64,000 nt of DNA, from NCBI GenBank assembly GCA_031459765.1, contig JAVKHY010000009.1, forward strand, positions 32,763 to 96,762, read 5' to 3'. Below the pieces are notes generated by a model. It saw only the letters and a list, made by a program, of their open reading frames with translations. It was not told the DNA's origin and did no database searches. How positions within the stretch are numbered: the stretch's first letter is position 1; every line of letters starts with the position of its first letter. The stretch is from Armatimonadota bacterium (GTDB lineage: Bacteria > Sysuimicrobiota > Sysuimicrobiia > Sysuimicrobiales > Kaftiobacteriaceae). Positions 33,131 through 45,418 of the stretch are shown here, piece after piece. Made by a program: the position numbers and the translations under genes.

Positions 33131-34701
33131 CCGTAGACGGGCCTGACGTCCACGATCCCGTCGATGCGCCGGAGCGCCTCCAGCAGCTCCTCCGGCACGG
33201 GATCGTCGAGGCCCAGCACCATCACCGCCCGTCCGCGCGGGGCGTCCCGGCCGACCTGCATCGAGGCGATGTTCACGTCGGCGTTGCCCAGCAGCGTCCC
33301 CACCTTGCCGATCATTCCCGGACGGTCCTCGTTCCAGATCCAGAGCATAAACGGCGCGGGAACGAGGTCGATCCGGTAGCCGTCAAAAAATACCACGCGG
33401 GGGTCCCTCCGACCGAACACCGTCCCGGCCAGGGTCCGCGCGTCGGCCGTCGTCACCACCCGGACCCGCAGGAGCGTACTGAAATCCCCGCCCTGCAGGT
33501 CGCGTCGCTCGCCGAGCGCGATGCCCCGCTCCTGGGCCAGGACGGTGGCGTTGATCAGGTTGACGGGCTCGTCGAGGATGGAGGCCAGCAGGGAGCGCAG
33601 AAAAGCGGCGCGCAGCCACTCCGTCTCCCAGGAGGCGATCTCCCCCTCGTAGGAGAGCTCCACCTGCCGCACCTGACCGCCGCCCAGCTGCCGGGCGATC
33701 CGGCCCAGCTGCCCGGCCAGCTCGAGGTAGGGCCCCAGACGCTGCCAGGTCTCCTCGGGAACGGTCGGCGCATTGACGGCGCCCCTGACCGGCCGTCCGG
33801 CCAGCGCGGCCAGCACCTGTCCGGCAACCTCGAGGCCGATGCGGCGCTGGGCTTCCGCGGTGGAGGCCCCGAGGTGCGGGGTCAGCACCACCCGGGGATG
33901 CGCGCGCAGGCCGCCCGGGCCCGGCGGCTCGTCTTCGAAGACGTCGAGCGCCGCCCCGCCGATGTGTCCCTCCTCCAGCGCCGCCAGGAGCGCCTCCTCG
34001 TCGATCAACCCGCCGCGGGCGCAGTTCACGATCAGCGCCCCGCGCCGCAGGCGGGCCAGCGCGGCGCGGTCGATCAGATGGCGGGTCCGCTCGGTCAGCG
34101 GCACGTGCAGCGTAACGATGTCGCTGCGCTCCAGCAGGTCTTCCCAGCTCACGAGTTCCACGTCGAGTCGTTCGGCGCGCTCGGCCGTGACGAACGGGTC
34201 GCAGGCGACGACCCGCATGCCGAAGGCCTGCGCCCGGCGCGCCACCTCGCCCCCGATCCTCCCCAGTCCGACGATGCCGAGCGTCTTGCCGTGCAGTTCG
34301 ATCCCGGTGAAGCGCTCGCGCGACCAGTGGCCCGCCGCGGCCGCGGCGTGGGCGGCGGGAATCTTTCGGGCCAGGGCCAGCAACATCGCCAGGGTGTGCT
34401 CCGCGGTGCTCACCGTGCTGCTGTCGGGCGCGTTCAGGACCAGGATGCCCCGACGGGTCGCGGCCTCCACATCGATGTTGTCCACTCCGACTCCGGCGCG
34501 GGCCACGACCCTGAGGCGTCGGGCCTGGCGCAGGACCGCCTCCGTGATGCGGGTGCGGCTGCGGACCACGACGGCGTCCGCGTCGCGGATCGCCTCCGGC
34601 AGCGCTTCCGCCGTCAACCCGGCGGGGACGTCCACCTCCGCCTCCGTGCGGAGGAGGGCGACGCCCTCGGGATCGAGTCCGTCCGCGACCAGGATCCTCA
34701 T
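33127..34701 (-). CDS. serA: D-3-phosphoglycerate dehydrogenase (long form with ACT domain)
   Basis: 524 aa. Substrate and NAD-binding domains span residues 1-310, with [18 protein letters not shown], the Rossmann motif [16 protein letters not shown], the catalytic Arg in [10 protein letters not shown], and Glu and His in DVFEDEP and [13 protein letters not shown]. An intervening domain (about 320-440) and a C-terminal ACT domain ([20 protein letters not shown]) follow. This is the long SerA type, often regulated by serine binding to ACT. It oxidises 3-phosphoglycerate to 3-phosphohydroxypyruvate. It overlaps by 4 bp with genes on both sides, forming a compact serine operon. Confidence 0.96.
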   Translation of the reverse strand: MRILVADGLDPEGVALLRTEAEVDVPAGLTAEALPEAIRDADAVVVRSRTRITEAVLRQARRLRVVARAGVGVDNIDVEAATRRGILVLNAPDSSTVSTAEHTLAMLLALARKIPAAHAAAAAGHWSRERFTGIELHGKTLGIVGLGRIGGEVARRAQAFGMRVVACDPFVTAERAERLDVELVSWEDLLERSDIVTLHVPLTERTRHLIDRAALARLRRGALIVNCARGGLIDEEALLAALEEGHIGGAALDVFEDEPPGPGGLRAHPRVVLTPHLGASTAEAQRRIGLEVAGQVLAALAGRPVRGAVNAPTVPEETWQRLGPYLELAGQLGRIARQLGGGQVRQVELSYEGEIASWETEWLRAAFLRSLLASILDEPVNLINATVLAQERGIALGERRDLQGGDFSTLLRVRVVTTADARTLAGTVFGRRDPRVVFFDGYRIDLVPAPFMLWIWNEDRPGMIGKVGTLLGNADVNIASMQVGRDAPRGRAVMVLGLDDPVPEELLEALRRIDGIVDVRPVYG

Positions 34702-35861
34702 GGCGCCGATACCGCGCGGGAAACCGGGTGGCCCATGGCCCGCAGCACCCCGGCGAGGGCCTCCAGTCCCCGCTGCAGATCCCGCGCGTCCACGGCGCCC
34801 ATGTGGCCGATGCGGATGATCCGCCCCTCCAGCCGGCCCTGTCCCCCGGCGAGCACGACCCCGTGCTCCTCGCGGAGGCGTCGCAACAGCGTCCGGGCAT
34901 CCACGGTTTCCGGCACGCGAACCGCGGTGACGGTGTCGGAGGCCCAGCGCGGCGGGGGCAGCACCTCGAGTCCGACGCGGGCGACTCCCTCGCGGACCAT
35001 CCGGGCCATCCGGCGATGCCGCTCCACCCTGGCCGGCAGACCCTCCTCGAGAATCATCGGAATCGAAACGGCCAGGGCGTAGATGGCCGGCACCGCGGGC
35101 GTGAAGGGCGTGAACGCGGTCGGCCCGGCACCGAGCGCGTCGCGGGCGCGTTCGAAGGAGAAGTACACCCTCGGGGTGCGGGACCGGCGCGCGGCCTCCC
35201 AGGCCCGGCTACTTACGCTGATGAAGACCGCGCCCGGCGGGCCCATCAGCGCCTTCTGCGAGCCCGCCACGACGACGTCCAGCCCCCAGGCATCGGTGCG
35301 CAGCTCCAGCGCGCCGAGCGAGCTGACCGCATCGACCAGGAGGAGCGTCCCCGTGGGACGCACCACCCCGGCGAGGGCGGCGAGGTCGTTGGCCACGCCC
35401 GTGGAGGTCTCGTTGTGGGTGACCAGGACGGCCGCCACCGGCGCGTGACGACGCAGGGCGGCGGCCACGGCGTCGGGCTCGATGCCCGTCCCCCACGGCG
35501 CTTCCAAGGTGATGACCTCGGCGCCGTAGGTCCGGGCGATCTCCGCGAAACGGTCCCCGAACGCCCCGCAGGACAGGGCCAGGACGCGGTCTCCGGGCGA
35601 GAGGACGTTGGCGACCGCCGCCTCCAACCCTCCAGTGCCGGAAGCGGCGAAGGGGAGCACCGGGGACGCCGTCTCGTAGATGCGCCCGAGGCCTTCCAGC
35701 ACCTCCCGCAAGATCCGGCCGAAGGCCTCTCCCCGGTGGTTGACCATCTGCGCGGCCATGGCTTCCCGGACCTCCGGCGGGAGCATCGTTGGACCGGGGA
35801 TGAGGAGGAGTTCGTGGCGGTCAGACGCATGCTTGTTCGGACTTCGATCGAGGATGGCCAC
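34698..35861 (-). CDS. Class V PLP aminotransferase of the serine operon
   Basis: 387 aa of the alanine-glyoxylate/serine-pyruvate aminotransferase branch. Features are [13 protein letters not shown] near the N-terminus, [33 protein letters not shown] with the PLP-contacting Asp, and the Schiff-base Lys in [11 protein letters not shown]. In organisms lacking classical SerC, such enzymes can act on 3-phosphohydroxypyruvate; linkage to serA supports that here. The start is GTG at 35861, with only a weak ribosome binding site. Confidence 0.9.
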   Translation of the reverse strand: MAILDRSPNKHASDRHELLLIPGPTMLPPEVREAMAAQMVNHRGEAFGRILREVLEGLGRIYETASPVLPFAASGTGGLEAAVANVLSPGDRVLALSCGAFGDRFAEIARTYGAEVITLEAPWGTGIEPDAVAAALRRHAPVAAVLVTHNETSTGVANDLAALAGVVRPTGTLLLVDAVSSLGALELRTDAWGLDVVVAGSQKALMGPPGAVFISVSSRAWEAARRSRTPRVYFSFERARDALGAGPTAFTPFTPAVPAIYALAVSIPMILEEGLPARVERHRRMARMVREGVARVGLEVLPPPRWASDTVTAVRVPETVDARTLLRRLREEHGVVLAGGQGRLEGRIIRIGHMGAVDARDLQRGLEALAGVLRAMGHPVSRAVSAP

Positions 35862-35895
35862 GCGCGGCGAGACCTCGGGAACGAATTTTCCCGAT

Positions 35896-35925
35896 ATCTT
35901 ATGTCAGAGGCCGCCGCCGTGGCAA
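35896..35925 (-). promoter_or_regulatory. Probable promoter of the serine operon
   Basis: TTGCCA (35925-35920) and TAAGAT (35901-35896), spaced by 18 bases, lie 35 bp upstream of the aminotransferase GTG, in the only gap between the glycolytic and serine genes. Confidence 0.5.
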
Positions 35926-35960
35926 CAATGTTCGTGTTTTTCTGCTGGAGTTGGGAGGTT

Positions 35961-36719
35961 TCAGGGGACCGCGGCCCGGATGATGGCGACGAACTTGACC
36001 GGATCCAGGCTGGCCCCACCGACGAGCGCGCCGTCGATCTCCTTCTGCCGGGTGAACTCCGCCGCGTTGTCGGGGGTGACGCTGCCGCCGTAGAGAATGC
36101 GGGCCCGCGACGCCGCGGCCGGACCAAACCGCCCGGCGAGGGACCGGCGGATGAGTCCGGAAACACGGTTCGCCTCCGCGCCGGTGGCGGAACGTCCCGT
36201 CCCGATCGCCCAGACCGGTTCGTAGGCGATGACCAGGCGCTCCGCGTGCGCCGGCTCCACCCCGGCGACGCCGGCTTCCGTCTGGTGCAGGACGACCCGA
36301 TCGGTCCGGCCGCCGTCACGCTCTTCCAGGCGCTCGCCCACGCACAGGATCGGCACGAGGCCGTTGGCAAACGCCGCCCTGACCTTGCGGGCGGCGGTCT
36401 CGTCGGTTTCGCCGAACTGCTGGCGACGCTCGGAGTGGCCGATGATCACGTAGTGACAGCCCACGTCGGCGAGCATCATCGGGGAGATCTCGCCGGTAAA
36501 CGCTCCCTGGATCTCCCAGTGCATGTCCTGCGCGCCCAGCCGGATCGGCGAGTCGGCCAGGGCGCGGGAGACATCCGCCAGGGCCGTGAACGGCGGACAG
36601 ACGGCGACCTCGACGCCCGGGGGGAGTCGTTCCCGGCGCAGGGCGGCGACCAGCGCCAGGGCATCCCCCACCGTCTTGTGCATCTTCCAGTTGCCGGCGA
36701 TGAGCGGCGTGCGGGCCAC
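35961..36719 (-). CDS. tpiA: Triosephosphate isomerase
   Basis: 252 aa, standard length. AGNWKMHK holds the catalytic Lys, [15 protein letters not shown] the catalytic His, [13 protein letters not shown] the catalytic Glu, and [12 protein letters not shown] and [10 protein letters not shown] complete the phosphate-binding site. It interconverts dihydroxyacetone phosphate and glyceraldehyde 3-phosphate. The start is GTG at 36719, preceded by GAGGG, 11 bp after the pgk stop. Confidence 0.97.
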   Translation of the reverse strand: MARTPLIAGNWKMHKTVGDALALVAALRRERLPPGVEVAVCPPFTALADVSRALADSPIRLGAQDMHWEIQGAFTGEISPMMLADVGCHYVIIGHSERRQQFGETDETAARKVRAAFANGLVPILCVGERLEERDGGRTDRVVLHQTEAGVAGVEPAHAERLVIAYEPVWAIGTGRSATGAEANRVSGLIRRSLAGRFGPAAASRARILYGGSVTPDNAAEFTRQKEIDGALVGGASLDPVKFVAIIRAAVP

Positions 36720-36730
36720 CGGTGCGGCCC

Positions 36731-37908
<1,178 letters not shown>

Positions 37909-37912
<4 letters not shown>

Positions 37913-38922
37913 AGGCCCCGCTCGGCCATGTAGTGCGCCAGATCCGCCACCCGGCAGGCGTACCCCCACTCGTTGTCGTACCAGGTCATCACCTTGACGA
38001 AGTCGTCCGTGAGCACCGTGGTGAGGGGCGCGTCCACCACCCCGGAGTAGGGACTCTGCTTGTAGTCCATGGAGACGAGCTCCTCTTCGCTGTAGCCCAG
38101 GTAGCCCTTCATCTCCTCCTCGCTGTAGCGCTTGTAGGCGGCGTTGATCTCCCGCGCCGAGGCCGGCTTCTCCAGCTCACAGACCAGGTCCACGATGGAC
38201 ACCGTCGGCGTGGGCACGCGGAGGGCGATGCCGTGCATCTTCCCCTGCAGCTCCGGCAGGACGAGGAAGATGGCCTTGGCCGCGCCGGTTGTGGCCGGGA
38301 TGATGTTCAGGGCCGCGGCGCGCGCCTCCCGCAGGTTCTCCCCCACGACATCCAGGATGCGCTGGGTGTTGGTATAGGAGTGGACGGTGGTCATAAAGCC
38401 GCGCCGGATGCCGAACTCGCGGCTCAGGACCTTGGCCGTTACGGCGAGGGCATTCGTCGTACAGGAGCCGTTGCTGACGATGGCGTGCTTCTTTGGATCG
38501 TAGAGCGTGTGGTTCACGCCCATGTTCACCGTGATGTCCTCGCCCTTGCCCGGGGCGCTGATGATCACCTTCTTCGCCCCGCCCTGCAGGTGGCCGCGGG
38601 CCTTCTCCGCCTGGGTGAACCGGCCGGTGGACTCGATGACCAGCTCCACACCGGCCTCCCGCCAGGGGATGGCGGCGGGCTCCCGTTCGGAGAACACCTT
38701 CACCGTCCAGTCGTTGATCAAAAGTTCGCCGTTTCTGGTCTCCACGCGTCCCGGGAACCGGCCGTAGTTGCTGTCATAGCGAAACAGGTGGGCGTTGGTC
38801 GCCAGGTCGGCGATGTCGTTGATCGCCGTGACCTGCAGCGTTTCCGGGTAGCGCTCCAGGATCGCGCGCAGCGACTGGCGCCCGATACGCCCGAACCCGT
38901 TAATCCCCACGCGAACCGGCAT
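37909..38922 (-). CDS. gapA: Glyceraldehyde-3-phosphate dehydrogenase
   Basis: 337 aa. The Rossmann motif is INGFGRIGR, Asp36 (INDIAD) suggests NAD over NADP preference, and the catalytic Cys154 lies in [10 protein letters not shown], with [11 protein letters not shown] supplying the His. [12 protein letters not shown] closes the domain. First gene of gapA-pgk-tpiA, with overlaps or short gaps throughout. Confidence 0.98.
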
Positions 38923-38973
38923 GCTGGATCCCTCCCTGACCTGGTGTTGCGAGCCTGCCTTTCGGGCCCGGCC

Positions 38974-39351
38974 TCAGCGGGTGACCTGCCCCGCCGCCTC
39001 CCGCTGGCGCGCGCCCCGCCAGTACCGCTCCAGCAGGTCGCGCCGGATGAATCCCACGTTGCCGAAGATGCGGATGCTGAAGGCGATCACCGCGCCCAGA
39101 TAGATGTCCACGCCCAGGAGATCTCCGATCGCCGTGAGCAGCGCCGCCAGCACGGTGTTGGCGAAGAAGCCCGTGATGAAAATGGAGAGGTCGAAGCGTT
39201 CCTCCAGCTGCGCCCGCAGACCGCCCAAAATCGTGTCGATGGCGGCCAGGATGGCGATGGCGGTGTACTTCACCACCCCCAGGGGAATCTCCACGGACAC
39301 CAGAAACCCCAAAATGATCCCCACGATCAGTCCGGCGATGGGCAGCCACAT
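38974..39351 (-). CDS. sbp: Small basic protein (DUF1290/Sbp family)
   Basis: 125 aa with about three hydrophobic segments: WLPIAGLIVGIILGFLVS, then VVKYTAIAILAAIDTILGG, then a helix around FANTVLAALLTAIGDLLGV. YTAIAILAAIDTILGGLRA and FGNVGFIRRDLLERYW are typical of DUF1290. The family usually lies next to DUF881 and cell-division genes in Gram-positive-type bacteria. The ATG at 39351 is chosen for GGAGGGGG upstream. Confidence 0.9.
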   Translation of the reverse strand: MWLPIAGLIVGIILGFLVSVEIPLGVVKYTAIAILAAIDTILGGLRAQLEERFDLSIFITGFFANTVLAALLTAIGDLLGVDIYLGAVIAFSIRIFGNVGFIRRDLLERYWRGARQREAAGQVTR

Positions 39352-39382
39352 CGCTGTGTGTCCCCCTCCGGGCCGCGGCCCG

Positions 39383-40141
39383 TCATTCAAAGGGCCCCGT
39401 CGGACGGGCGTACGTAAAGCGGTAGGACCCCCGGTACGCCGGAACGCCCACGAGGACGCCCTTCGTGATCTTCACCGGAAAAGCGAAGGCGCGCAGCGCC
39501 TGCACCACCCCGTCCGGCCGCTCCAGGTAGGCCAGCATCTCGTCGGGCGGCCCCACGGCGATGACGCGGTACGGCGGGGCCAGCCGCTTGGCGTTACAGA
39601 TGATGGTCGTGCCGACGCAGTTCACGCCGGTCGTCGAGATGATGCGCTCTCCGTTCACGGCCACGGCCTCCGCCCCGCCGGCGAAGAGGTCGTTGATCAC
39701 GCCCTGCAGATCGGTGTAGTGCAGGATCACGGTGTTCGGATCATCGCCCGGCCGCAGGGGCAGCGGGCTGTCGTCCAGCTCCACGATGAGGCCCGGACCG
39801 GCGATGTGGGTGTGGCCGGCCAGGGCCCGAAGCCGCTCCAGTTGCCGCCCCAGGACCTCCAGCTGATCCCGACCCTGCGCCGCCCCCTGCTCGTAGGCGT
39901 GCAGCTGGCTGCGCAGCTGGACGATCTGCGTCTCCAGCGCAGCCCGCTGGCGCTCCATCTCCCGGAGCATGAACCCCAGTTCTTCCAGCCGCTGGGACGG
40001 CAGGCGCAGTTGCTGACGGATGAGGAGTTCGTTGCGGATCTGGGTGACGGCGAGAAACGCGACCGCGGCAAGAATGACGGCCATCGACACCTGCAGGCGC
40101 GTGACCCGCCAGGGGCGGGCGGAGGAAGGAAACCAGGCCAT
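39383..40141 (-). CDS. DUF881 family membrane-anchored protein
   Basis: 252 aa. One N-terminal membrane helix (residues 16-33) is followed by a coiled-coil region (about 45-105: LREMERQRAALETQIVQLRS). The extracytoplasmic DUF881 domain carries GPGLIVELDDSP, VILHYTDLQGVINDLFAGGA, AVAVNGERI and PPYRVIAVGPP. Family members are linked to cell envelope and division. It is followed 31 bp later by the DUF1290 gene, the usual order. Confidence 0.9.
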   Translation of the reverse strand: MAWFPSSARPWRVTRLQVSMAVILAAVAFLAVTQIRNELLIRQQLRLPSQRLEELGFMLREMERQRAALETQIVQLRSQLHAYEQGAAQGRDQLEVLGRQLERLRALAGHTHIAGPGLIVELDDSPLPLRPGDDPNTVILHYTDLQGVINDLFAGGAEAVAVNGERIISTTGVNCVGTTIICNAKRLAPPYRVIAVGPPDEMLAYLERPDGVVQALRAFAFPVKITKGVLVGVPAYRGSYRFTYARPTGPFE

Positions 40142-40224
40142 GGTGAAACCGCCGGCGCTGCCGCCGCGGACTCTTGCTTCAAGTATAGGGGGCGTGCGGA
40201 AAACCGGTCAACGTGCGGGGCCGC

Positions 40225-40866
40225 TCACCCGGTGCGCTCGCGGGCTTCCAGTTTGGCCTTGATGCGTTTCAGGCGGAAGACGTCCTCGCGGGCGCGCTGC
40301 TCCAGCACCGAGGCGATGAAACGGATCTCCCCGCGCAGGCGGGGGATGACCACCTGCTCCAGGGCGTTGACCCGCCGCGTGGTCTTCTTGATCTCCTCAC
40401 CGATCTTCTTCAGCTTGATCTCCGTGGCCGCCACTTCCAGAATCGCCCGCAGGACCTCCTCGAAGTTGGCCGCGCTTTCCACGGTGCGGGCGCTGGTCGT
40501 GGCCGGGTTGTGGCCGCGCTCCAGCAGGCTGCGGCGGACCTCGCGCACCTCGACCTCCGGAATCTTGGTCCCCCAGACGTTGCGCACCTCGATGTCCACC
40601 AGCATCTCCCGCCGGTCGGCGAGCGCCGCGGCCTCCAGGGCCTCGCGGCCCTCCCAGGCCTTGGCCAGGGCCAGCAGGATGTAGGCCTCCTTCGCCGCCG
40701 CGGCCAGCCGCTCGCGGGCCGCCAGGGACTGGCGCACGATGTTGAAGAAGTCCGCCACCAGGGCGTCGCGCTTGCGCTTGAGGAGGTCGACGCCCTGGAC
40801 GGCGATCTGCGCCTGCTGCTTGCGCTGCAGCAGGTTCATCCGGGTGGGGCTGACGGTCTCGGGCAT
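40225..40866 (-). CDS. atpD: V/A-type ATPase subunit D
   Basis: 213 aa, the central shaft subunit. A long N-terminal coiled-coil helix (PTRMNLLQRKQQAQIAVQGVD, then LLKRKRDALVADFF) and a C-terminal helix (ANALEQVVIPRLRGEIRFI-like) form an antiparallel coil; VNALEQVVIPRL is diagnostic. Last gene of the ATPase operon, starting just after the subunit B stop. Confidence 0.94.
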   Translation of the reverse strand: MPETVSPTRMNLLQRKQQAQIAVQGVDLLKRKRDALVADFFNIVRQSLAARERLAAAAKEAYILLALAKAWEGREALEAAALADRREMLVDIEVRNVWGTKIPEVEVREVRRSLLERGHNPATTSARTVESAANFEEVLRAILEVAATEIKLKKIGEEIKKTTRRVNALEQVVIPRLRGEIRFIASVLEQRAREDVFRLKRIKAKLEARERTG

Positions 40867-40868
40867 GG

Positions 40869-42281
40869 CTACAGGCGCCGGCGCTCCTCCCAGATCTCCT
40901 CCATCAGTGCGCCGTAGTACTTGTCGATGTGGTCCTGCTTGACCCGCTTCAGCTCGCCCTTCGGGAACATGGACAGCAGCTTCCAGGCCAGGTTCAGCGT
41001 CTCCTCGATGGTCCGGTCGGTCTGCCCCTGGTTGAGGAACTGCCGCTCGAACTCGTCGGCGAAACGGAGATACAGGCGGTCGCGGTCGGTCAGCGCTTCC
41101 TCGCCGATGATCGCCACCAGCCGCCGCAGGTCCACGCCGTTGGCGTACGCGGAATAGAGCTGGTCGCGCAGCCCGCCGTGGTCCTCGCGGGTGCGGCCCT
41201 TGCCGATGCCGTCGTTCATCAGGCGGCTGAGACTGCGCAGCGGCGTGATGGGGGGGTAGATGCCCAGACGGTGCAGCTCGCGGCTGAGGATGATCTGCCC
41301 CTCGGTGATGTAGCCGGTCAGGTCGGCGATGGGGTGCGTGATGTCGTCGTCGGGCATGGTCAGGATGGGCAGCTGGGTGATGCTGCCCTTGCGGCCGTGG
41401 ATGCGGCCGGCCCGCTCGTAAATCGTGGCCAGGTCGGTGTACATGTATCCCGGATAGCCGCGGCGGCCGGGAATCTCCTCCCGGGCGGCGCCGATCTCGC
41501 GCAGCGCCTCGCAGTAGTTGGTCATGTCCGTGAGGATGACCAGCACCTGCATGTCCAGCTCGAAGGCCAGATACTCCGCCGCGGTCAGGGCGACGCGCGG
41601 GGTGATGAGCCGCTCGATGGCCGGGTCGTCGGCCAGGTTGAGGAAGACCACCGAGCGCGCCAGCGCGCCGGTGGACTCGAACTGGTCGATGAAATAGGCG
41701 GCTTCGCGCTGGGTGATGCCCATGGCGGCGAAGACGACCGAGAAATCTTCCGCCGCGCCCAGCACCTTGGCCTGGCGGGCGATCTGCGCCGCGATCTCGT
41801 TGTGGGGCAGGCCGGCCCCGCTGAAGATGGGCAGCTTCTGGCCGCGCACCAGGGTGTTCAGGCCGTCGATGGCCGAAATGCCGGTCTGGATGAACTCCCG
41901 GGGGCGCTGGCGGGCCACCGGGTTGATCGGCGCCCCGATGATGGGCAGGCGCTTCTCCGGGATGATGGGCGGGAGCCCGTCGATGGGCTCGCCCAGGCCG
42001 TTGAAGCGCCGGCCGATGATCTCGCGGGAAACCCCCAGCCGCGCCACATCCTCGCGCAGGCTGATGCTGGTGCGGGCCAGGTCCAGCCCCGTGGTCTCTT
42101 CGAAGACCTGGATCACGGCGTTCTTCTCCGAGACCTCGATGACCTGACCGCCGCGCACCGTGTCGTCGGGCAGGTGGATGTTCACGATGGCCCCGTAGCT
42201 GAGGTCCTTCGCCCCCTCGACGAAGAGCAACGGCCCCGAGATGTAGGAGATGGACTGGTAGCGCTTCGTCGTCAGTTCCAT
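40869..42281 (-). CDS. atpB: V/A-type ATPase subunit B
   Basis: 470 aa, the non-catalytic nucleotide-binding-fold subunit. The core [53 protein letters not shown] and [20 protein letters not shown] are all typical. The P-loop position reads [15 protein letters not shown], not GxxxxGKT, as expected for B. It lies 3 bp after the subunit A gene. Confidence 0.97.
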   Translation of the reverse strand: MELTTKRYQSISYISGPLLFVEGAKDLSYGAIVNIHLPDDTVRGGQVIEVSEKNAVIQVFEETTGLDLARTSISLREDVARLGVSREIIGRRFNGLGEPIDGLPPIIPEKRLPIIGAPINPVARQRPREFIQTGISAIDGLNTLVRGQKLPIFSGAGLPHNEIAAQIARQAKVLGAAEDFSVVFAAMGITQREAAYFIDQFESTGALARSVVFLNLADDPAIERLITPRVALTAAEYLAFELDMQVLVILTDMTNYCEALREIGAAREEIPGRRGYPGYMYTDLATIYERAGRIHGRKGSITQLPILTMPDDDITHPIADLTGYITEGQIILSRELHRLGIYPPITPLRSLSRLMNDGIGKGRTREDHGGLRDQLYSAYANGVDLRRLVAIIGEEALTDRDRLYLRFADEFERQFLNQGQTDRTIEETLNLAWKLLSMFPKGELKRVKQDHIDKYYGALMEEIWEERRRL

Positions 42282-42284
42282 CGC

Positions 42285-44057
42285 TCAACCCTCTCCGCCG
42301 GCCACGGCCGGCTCGGCCGGCTTGGCGCCGAAGGCCTCGGGCAGCCGCCGCAGCCATTCCTCCAGATAGACGTCGAACTCTTCCTTGGGCACGTCCTTCA
42401 TCCGGGCGATCTCCTCGATCTGCTTCAGGTTGAGGATGTCGTCCAGCAGCATCCCCCGCTTGAGGGCGGCGAGCGCCAGGTCGTAGAAGTGGAGGATGGC
42501 CTTCAGGATGCCGTAGGATTTGCGCAGCGGGCAGTGGGCGTCGTCGGTGAAGGCGTTCTGCTGCAGGAAGTCCTCGCGCAGCATCTTGCCGGCCTCGATC
42601 ACCATGCGCTGGTCGTCCTGCAGCGCGTCGGGTCCCACCAGCTGGACGATCTCCTGCAGTTCCGCCTCGCGCTGCAGCAGGGCCCCGGCGCGGTCGCGCA
42701 GCTCCTCGAAGTCGGCCGGCATGTGCTCGCGGTACCAGGGCTGGAACAGGTCGGTGTACAGGCTGTAGGAACGCAGCCAGTTGATCGCCGGGAAGTGGCG
42801 CCGGCTGGCCAGTTTGTCGTCCAGGGCCCAGAAGGTCCCGGTGATGCGCAGGGTGGCCTGCGTGACCGGCTCGCTGAAGTCCCCGCCGGGCGGCGAGACG
42901 GCGCCGATCACGGTGATCGACCCCCGCCGCTCGGGGCGGCCCAGGCAGACCACCCGCGCCGCCCGTTCATAGAAGGCGGCGAGGCGGCTGCTGAGGTAGG
43001 AGGGGTAGCCTTCCTCCGCCGGCATCTCCTCCAGGCGGGAGGAGATCTCGCGCATCGCCTCCGCCCAGCGGCTGGTGGAGTCGGCCATCAGGGCCACCTT
43101 CAGCCCCTGGTCGCGCCAGTATTCGGCCAGCGTGATCCCGGTATAGACCGAGGCTTCGCGGGCGGCCACGGGCATGTTGGAGGTGTTGGCGATGATGATC
43201 GTCCGCTCCATGAGCGGCCGGCCGGTGCGCGGGTCCTCCAGCTGGGGGAACTCGTCCAGGACGTGGGTCATCTCGTTGCCCCGCTCGCCGCAGCCGACGT
43301 AGATGATGACGTCGGCGTCGCCCCACTTGGCCAGGGTCTGCTGGGTGATCGTCTTGCCCGAACCGAAGGGGCCCGGGATGGCCGCCGTGCCGCCCATGGC
43401 CACGGGGAACAGCACGTCCAGTACGCGCTGCCCGGTGATGAAGGGCTCGCGGGGTTCCAGGCGCTGGCGGACGGGCCGGGGCTGCCGCACCGGCCAGCGG
43501 TGCATCAGCTGCAGCTCCGTCCCGTCCCGCAGGCGGGCCACGGTCTCCGTGACGGTGACTTCCCCGGCCCTGATCTCCGCCACCTCGCCGCCGGCCGCCG
43601 TGGGCGGGACGAGGATCTGGTGCTTGAAGTTGAACTCCTGGACCCAGCCGATGACGTCGCCGGGGCCGACCACCGCCCCGACCTCCACCGACGGCTGGAA
43701 GACCCACCGCTTCTCCCGATCCAGCGCCGGCACGGTGGCGCCGCGGGCGATGAAGTCGCCCTTCTGCGCCCGCACGCCTTCCAGCGGCCGGAGGATCCCG
43801 TCGAAGACGCCGTGGAGCAGCCCCGGGCCGAGTTCGACGGTCAGGGGACGGCCGGTGCTCTCCACCGGCTCGCCGACATAGAGGCCCGAGGTGTCCTCAT
43901 AGACCTGGACGAAGGCCGTGTCGCCGTCGAGACGGATGATCTCGCCCAGCAGGCCCTCCTTGCCGACGCGCACGATGTCGTACATCCGCGCGCCGGTCAT
44001 GCCCCTGGCGATCACCGCGGGACCGGCGATTTTGACGATGGAACCCGTGATGGCCAT
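42285..44057 (-). CDS. atpA: V/A-type ATPase catalytic subunit A
   Basis: 590 aa with the catalytic P-loop GPFGSGKT at residues 229-236. The large insertion typical of A subunits lies before it, and [36 protein letters not shown] and [19 protein letters not shown] follow. It couples ATP hydrolysis or synthesis to rotation. Confidence 0.98.
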   Translation of the reverse strand: MAITGSIVKIAGPAVIARGMTGARMYDIVRVGKEGLLGEIIRLDGDTAFVQVYEDTSGLYVGEPVESTGRPLTVELGPGLLHGVFDGILRPLEGVRAQKGDFIARGATVPALDREKRWVFQPSVEVGAVVGPGDVIGWVQEFNFKHQILVPPTAAGGEVAEIRAGEVTVTETVARLRDGTELQLMHRWPVRQPRPVRQRLEPREPFITGQRVLDVLFPVAMGGTAAIPGPFGSGKTITQQTLAKWGDADVIIYVGCGERGNEMTHVLDEFPQLEDPRTGRPLMERTIIIANTSNMPVAAREASVYTGITLAEYWRDQGLKVALMADSTSRWAEAMREISSRLEEMPAEEGYPSYLSSRLAAFYERAARVVCLGRPERRGSITVIGAVSPPGGDFSEPVTQATLRITGTFWALDDKLASRRHFPAINWLRSYSLYTDLFQPWYREHMPADFEELRDRAGALLQREAELQEIVQLVGPDALQDDQRMVIEAGKMLREDFLQQNAFTDDAHCPLRKSYGILKAILHFYDLALAALKRGMLLDDILNLKQIEEIARMKDVPKEEFDVYLEEWLRRLPEAFGAKPAEPAVAGGEG

Positions 44058-44067
44058 AGCCGTCCTC

Positions 44068-44388
44068 CTACCTCAACTTCACATAGAAGCCGATGTGCTC
44101 TTTCACCAGCCGCGCAATATACGCTTCGCCCGTTTCCACCTCGGCCCTGGCCGCGGGGAAGGGCACAAGGATGGGCAGGTCGCGGTCCCGCATCAACCGG
44201 GCCCGTTCCTCCTCCGTCCCCTCAAGCAGGGCTTCGTTGACCGCGATCAGGCCGTAGTCCAGTGTCAAAAGCGTCCGCAGGTGCTCCAGGGCGGCCCGCG
44301 GGGAGTCGGCCTCCCGCACCTCCACGCCGGCCAGCCGGAACCCGGTGGCGGTCTCCGGGTCGGTGATCACGGCCATGCGGTACGCCAT
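44068..44388 (-). CDS. atpF: V/A-type ATPase subunit F
   Basis: 106 aa, a small Rossmann-like stalk subunit. [18 protein letters not shown] at the N-terminus and [11 protein letters not shown] are diagnostic. The ATG at 44388 lies immediately after the subunit C stop; an ATG four codons later is also possible. It binds subunit D in the central stalk. Confidence 0.92.
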   Translation of the reverse strand: MAYRMAVITDPETATGFRLAGVEVREADSPRAALEHLRTLLTLDYGLIAVNEALLEGTEEERARLMRDRDLPILVPFPAARAEVETGEAYIARLVKEHIGFYVKLR

Positions 44389-44389
44389 C

Positions 44390-45418
44390 CTAGACCACCA
44401 CCATCTCGCGGCGCACCACGTCGCGCGGAATGCCCAGCGGCTTGCTGCGGGCCAGCAGGCGCAGGTTCTTGACCTCATTGTACTTGAGGGCCAGGTAGGC
44501 GACGACGATGTCGATGCCCAGCGGGTCGCCCAGGTACAGGCGGGTCTGGGCCCGGATCAGGGCCAGGTCCAGCTCGCGCTCGAAGGCGGTCAGGTCGCCG
44601 CCCGCGGTCTTGACGGGGAACCCCTGGACCCGCAGCCATTTCATGCCCTGCTCCGCCGTGCGGGCATCGGCCAGCAGGAGGAACACCTCCTCGGTCACGA
44701 TGCGTCCGCCCGGGATGAAGAACCGGATCTTCGCCTCCGCACCAATCTCCGCCCCCTGGAGCTTCAACGCCGTCTTGACGTTCGTCGCGTCGAGTTCGGC
44801 CTCCAGCAGAGCGCGCACCACCTGCTGGCTGTGGCCGCGCCCGCGGGCCACCTGCAGGCCGTGCTGCACGTAGAACCGTTCCAGGCGCAACTCCAGGGCG
44901 AACAGGTCTTTCCCCTCCGCGTACTCGCTCAACCCCGCCGCCAGCGGTTGGGCGAAGACGTGCTCCAGCCCGCTGAAGGCCCCCACCACCGCCGGGATGT
45001 CGGGTTGCCCCGTCAGGTCGCGCAACGCGGCCTCGTTCAGGCTGCCCGCAGGCATCAGATTCGCGGCAATCTCCTCTCCGCTCGTCCCGCGGTGCTTGCC
45101 CCGCAGGATGACCAGCAGGTTCATCAGATCCCACCGCATCAGCACGATCTCGATCAGCGCGCGGGCCGTGCCGTCGGCGAAGGAGAGGATCTTCGTCGTG
45201 GTCTGGTAGAAGTTGCGGGCCAGCGCGGCGTCCACCGCCTGCAGCGCGGGAAAGCGGGCCAGGGCCTCCTGGAGGTCCCGGGCGTAGGGCGTGGTGTTGA
45301 GGGCCTGGAGAAAGGCGTCCAGCGTGGGCAGGACCAGCAGTTCCTCCATCCGCCCCGGATCCAGCAGGCGGCTGCGCATGGCCCGCACCCGGGCGTTGAT
45401 GTACGGGAAGTCAGGCAC
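44390..45418 (-). CDS. atpC: V/A-type ATPase subunit C (d-like)
   Basis: 342 aa, all-helical funnel subunit that connects the central stalk to the membrane ring. NARVRAMRSRLLDPGRMEELL, LMRWDLMNLLVILRGKHRG and YLALKYNEVKNLRLLARSKPLGIP fit the family. The start GTG follows directly on the subunit E stop. Confidence 0.93.
   Translation of the reverse strand: MPDFPYINARVRAMRSRLLDPGRMEELLVLPTLDAFLQALNTTPYARDLQEALARFPALQAVDAALARNFYQTTTKILSFADGTARALIEIVLMRWDLMNLLVILRGKHRGTSGEEIAANLMPAGSLNEAALRDLTGQPDIPAVVGAFSGLEHVFAQPLAAGLSEYAEGKDLFALELRLERFYVQHGLQVARGRGHSQQVVRALLEAELDATNVKTALKLQGAEIGAEAKIRFFIPGGRIVTEEVFLLLADARTAEQGMKWLRVQGFPVKTAGGDLTAFERELDLALIRAQTRLYLGDPLGIDIVVAYLALKYNEVKNLRLLARSKPLGIPRDVVRREMVVV

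Noticed and set aside
40929..44240. A 1,103-codon plus-strand frame across the ATPase A and B genes
   Set aside because: Shadow frame of conserved ATPase genes; no recognisable domain, and composition typical of antisense GC-rich DNA.
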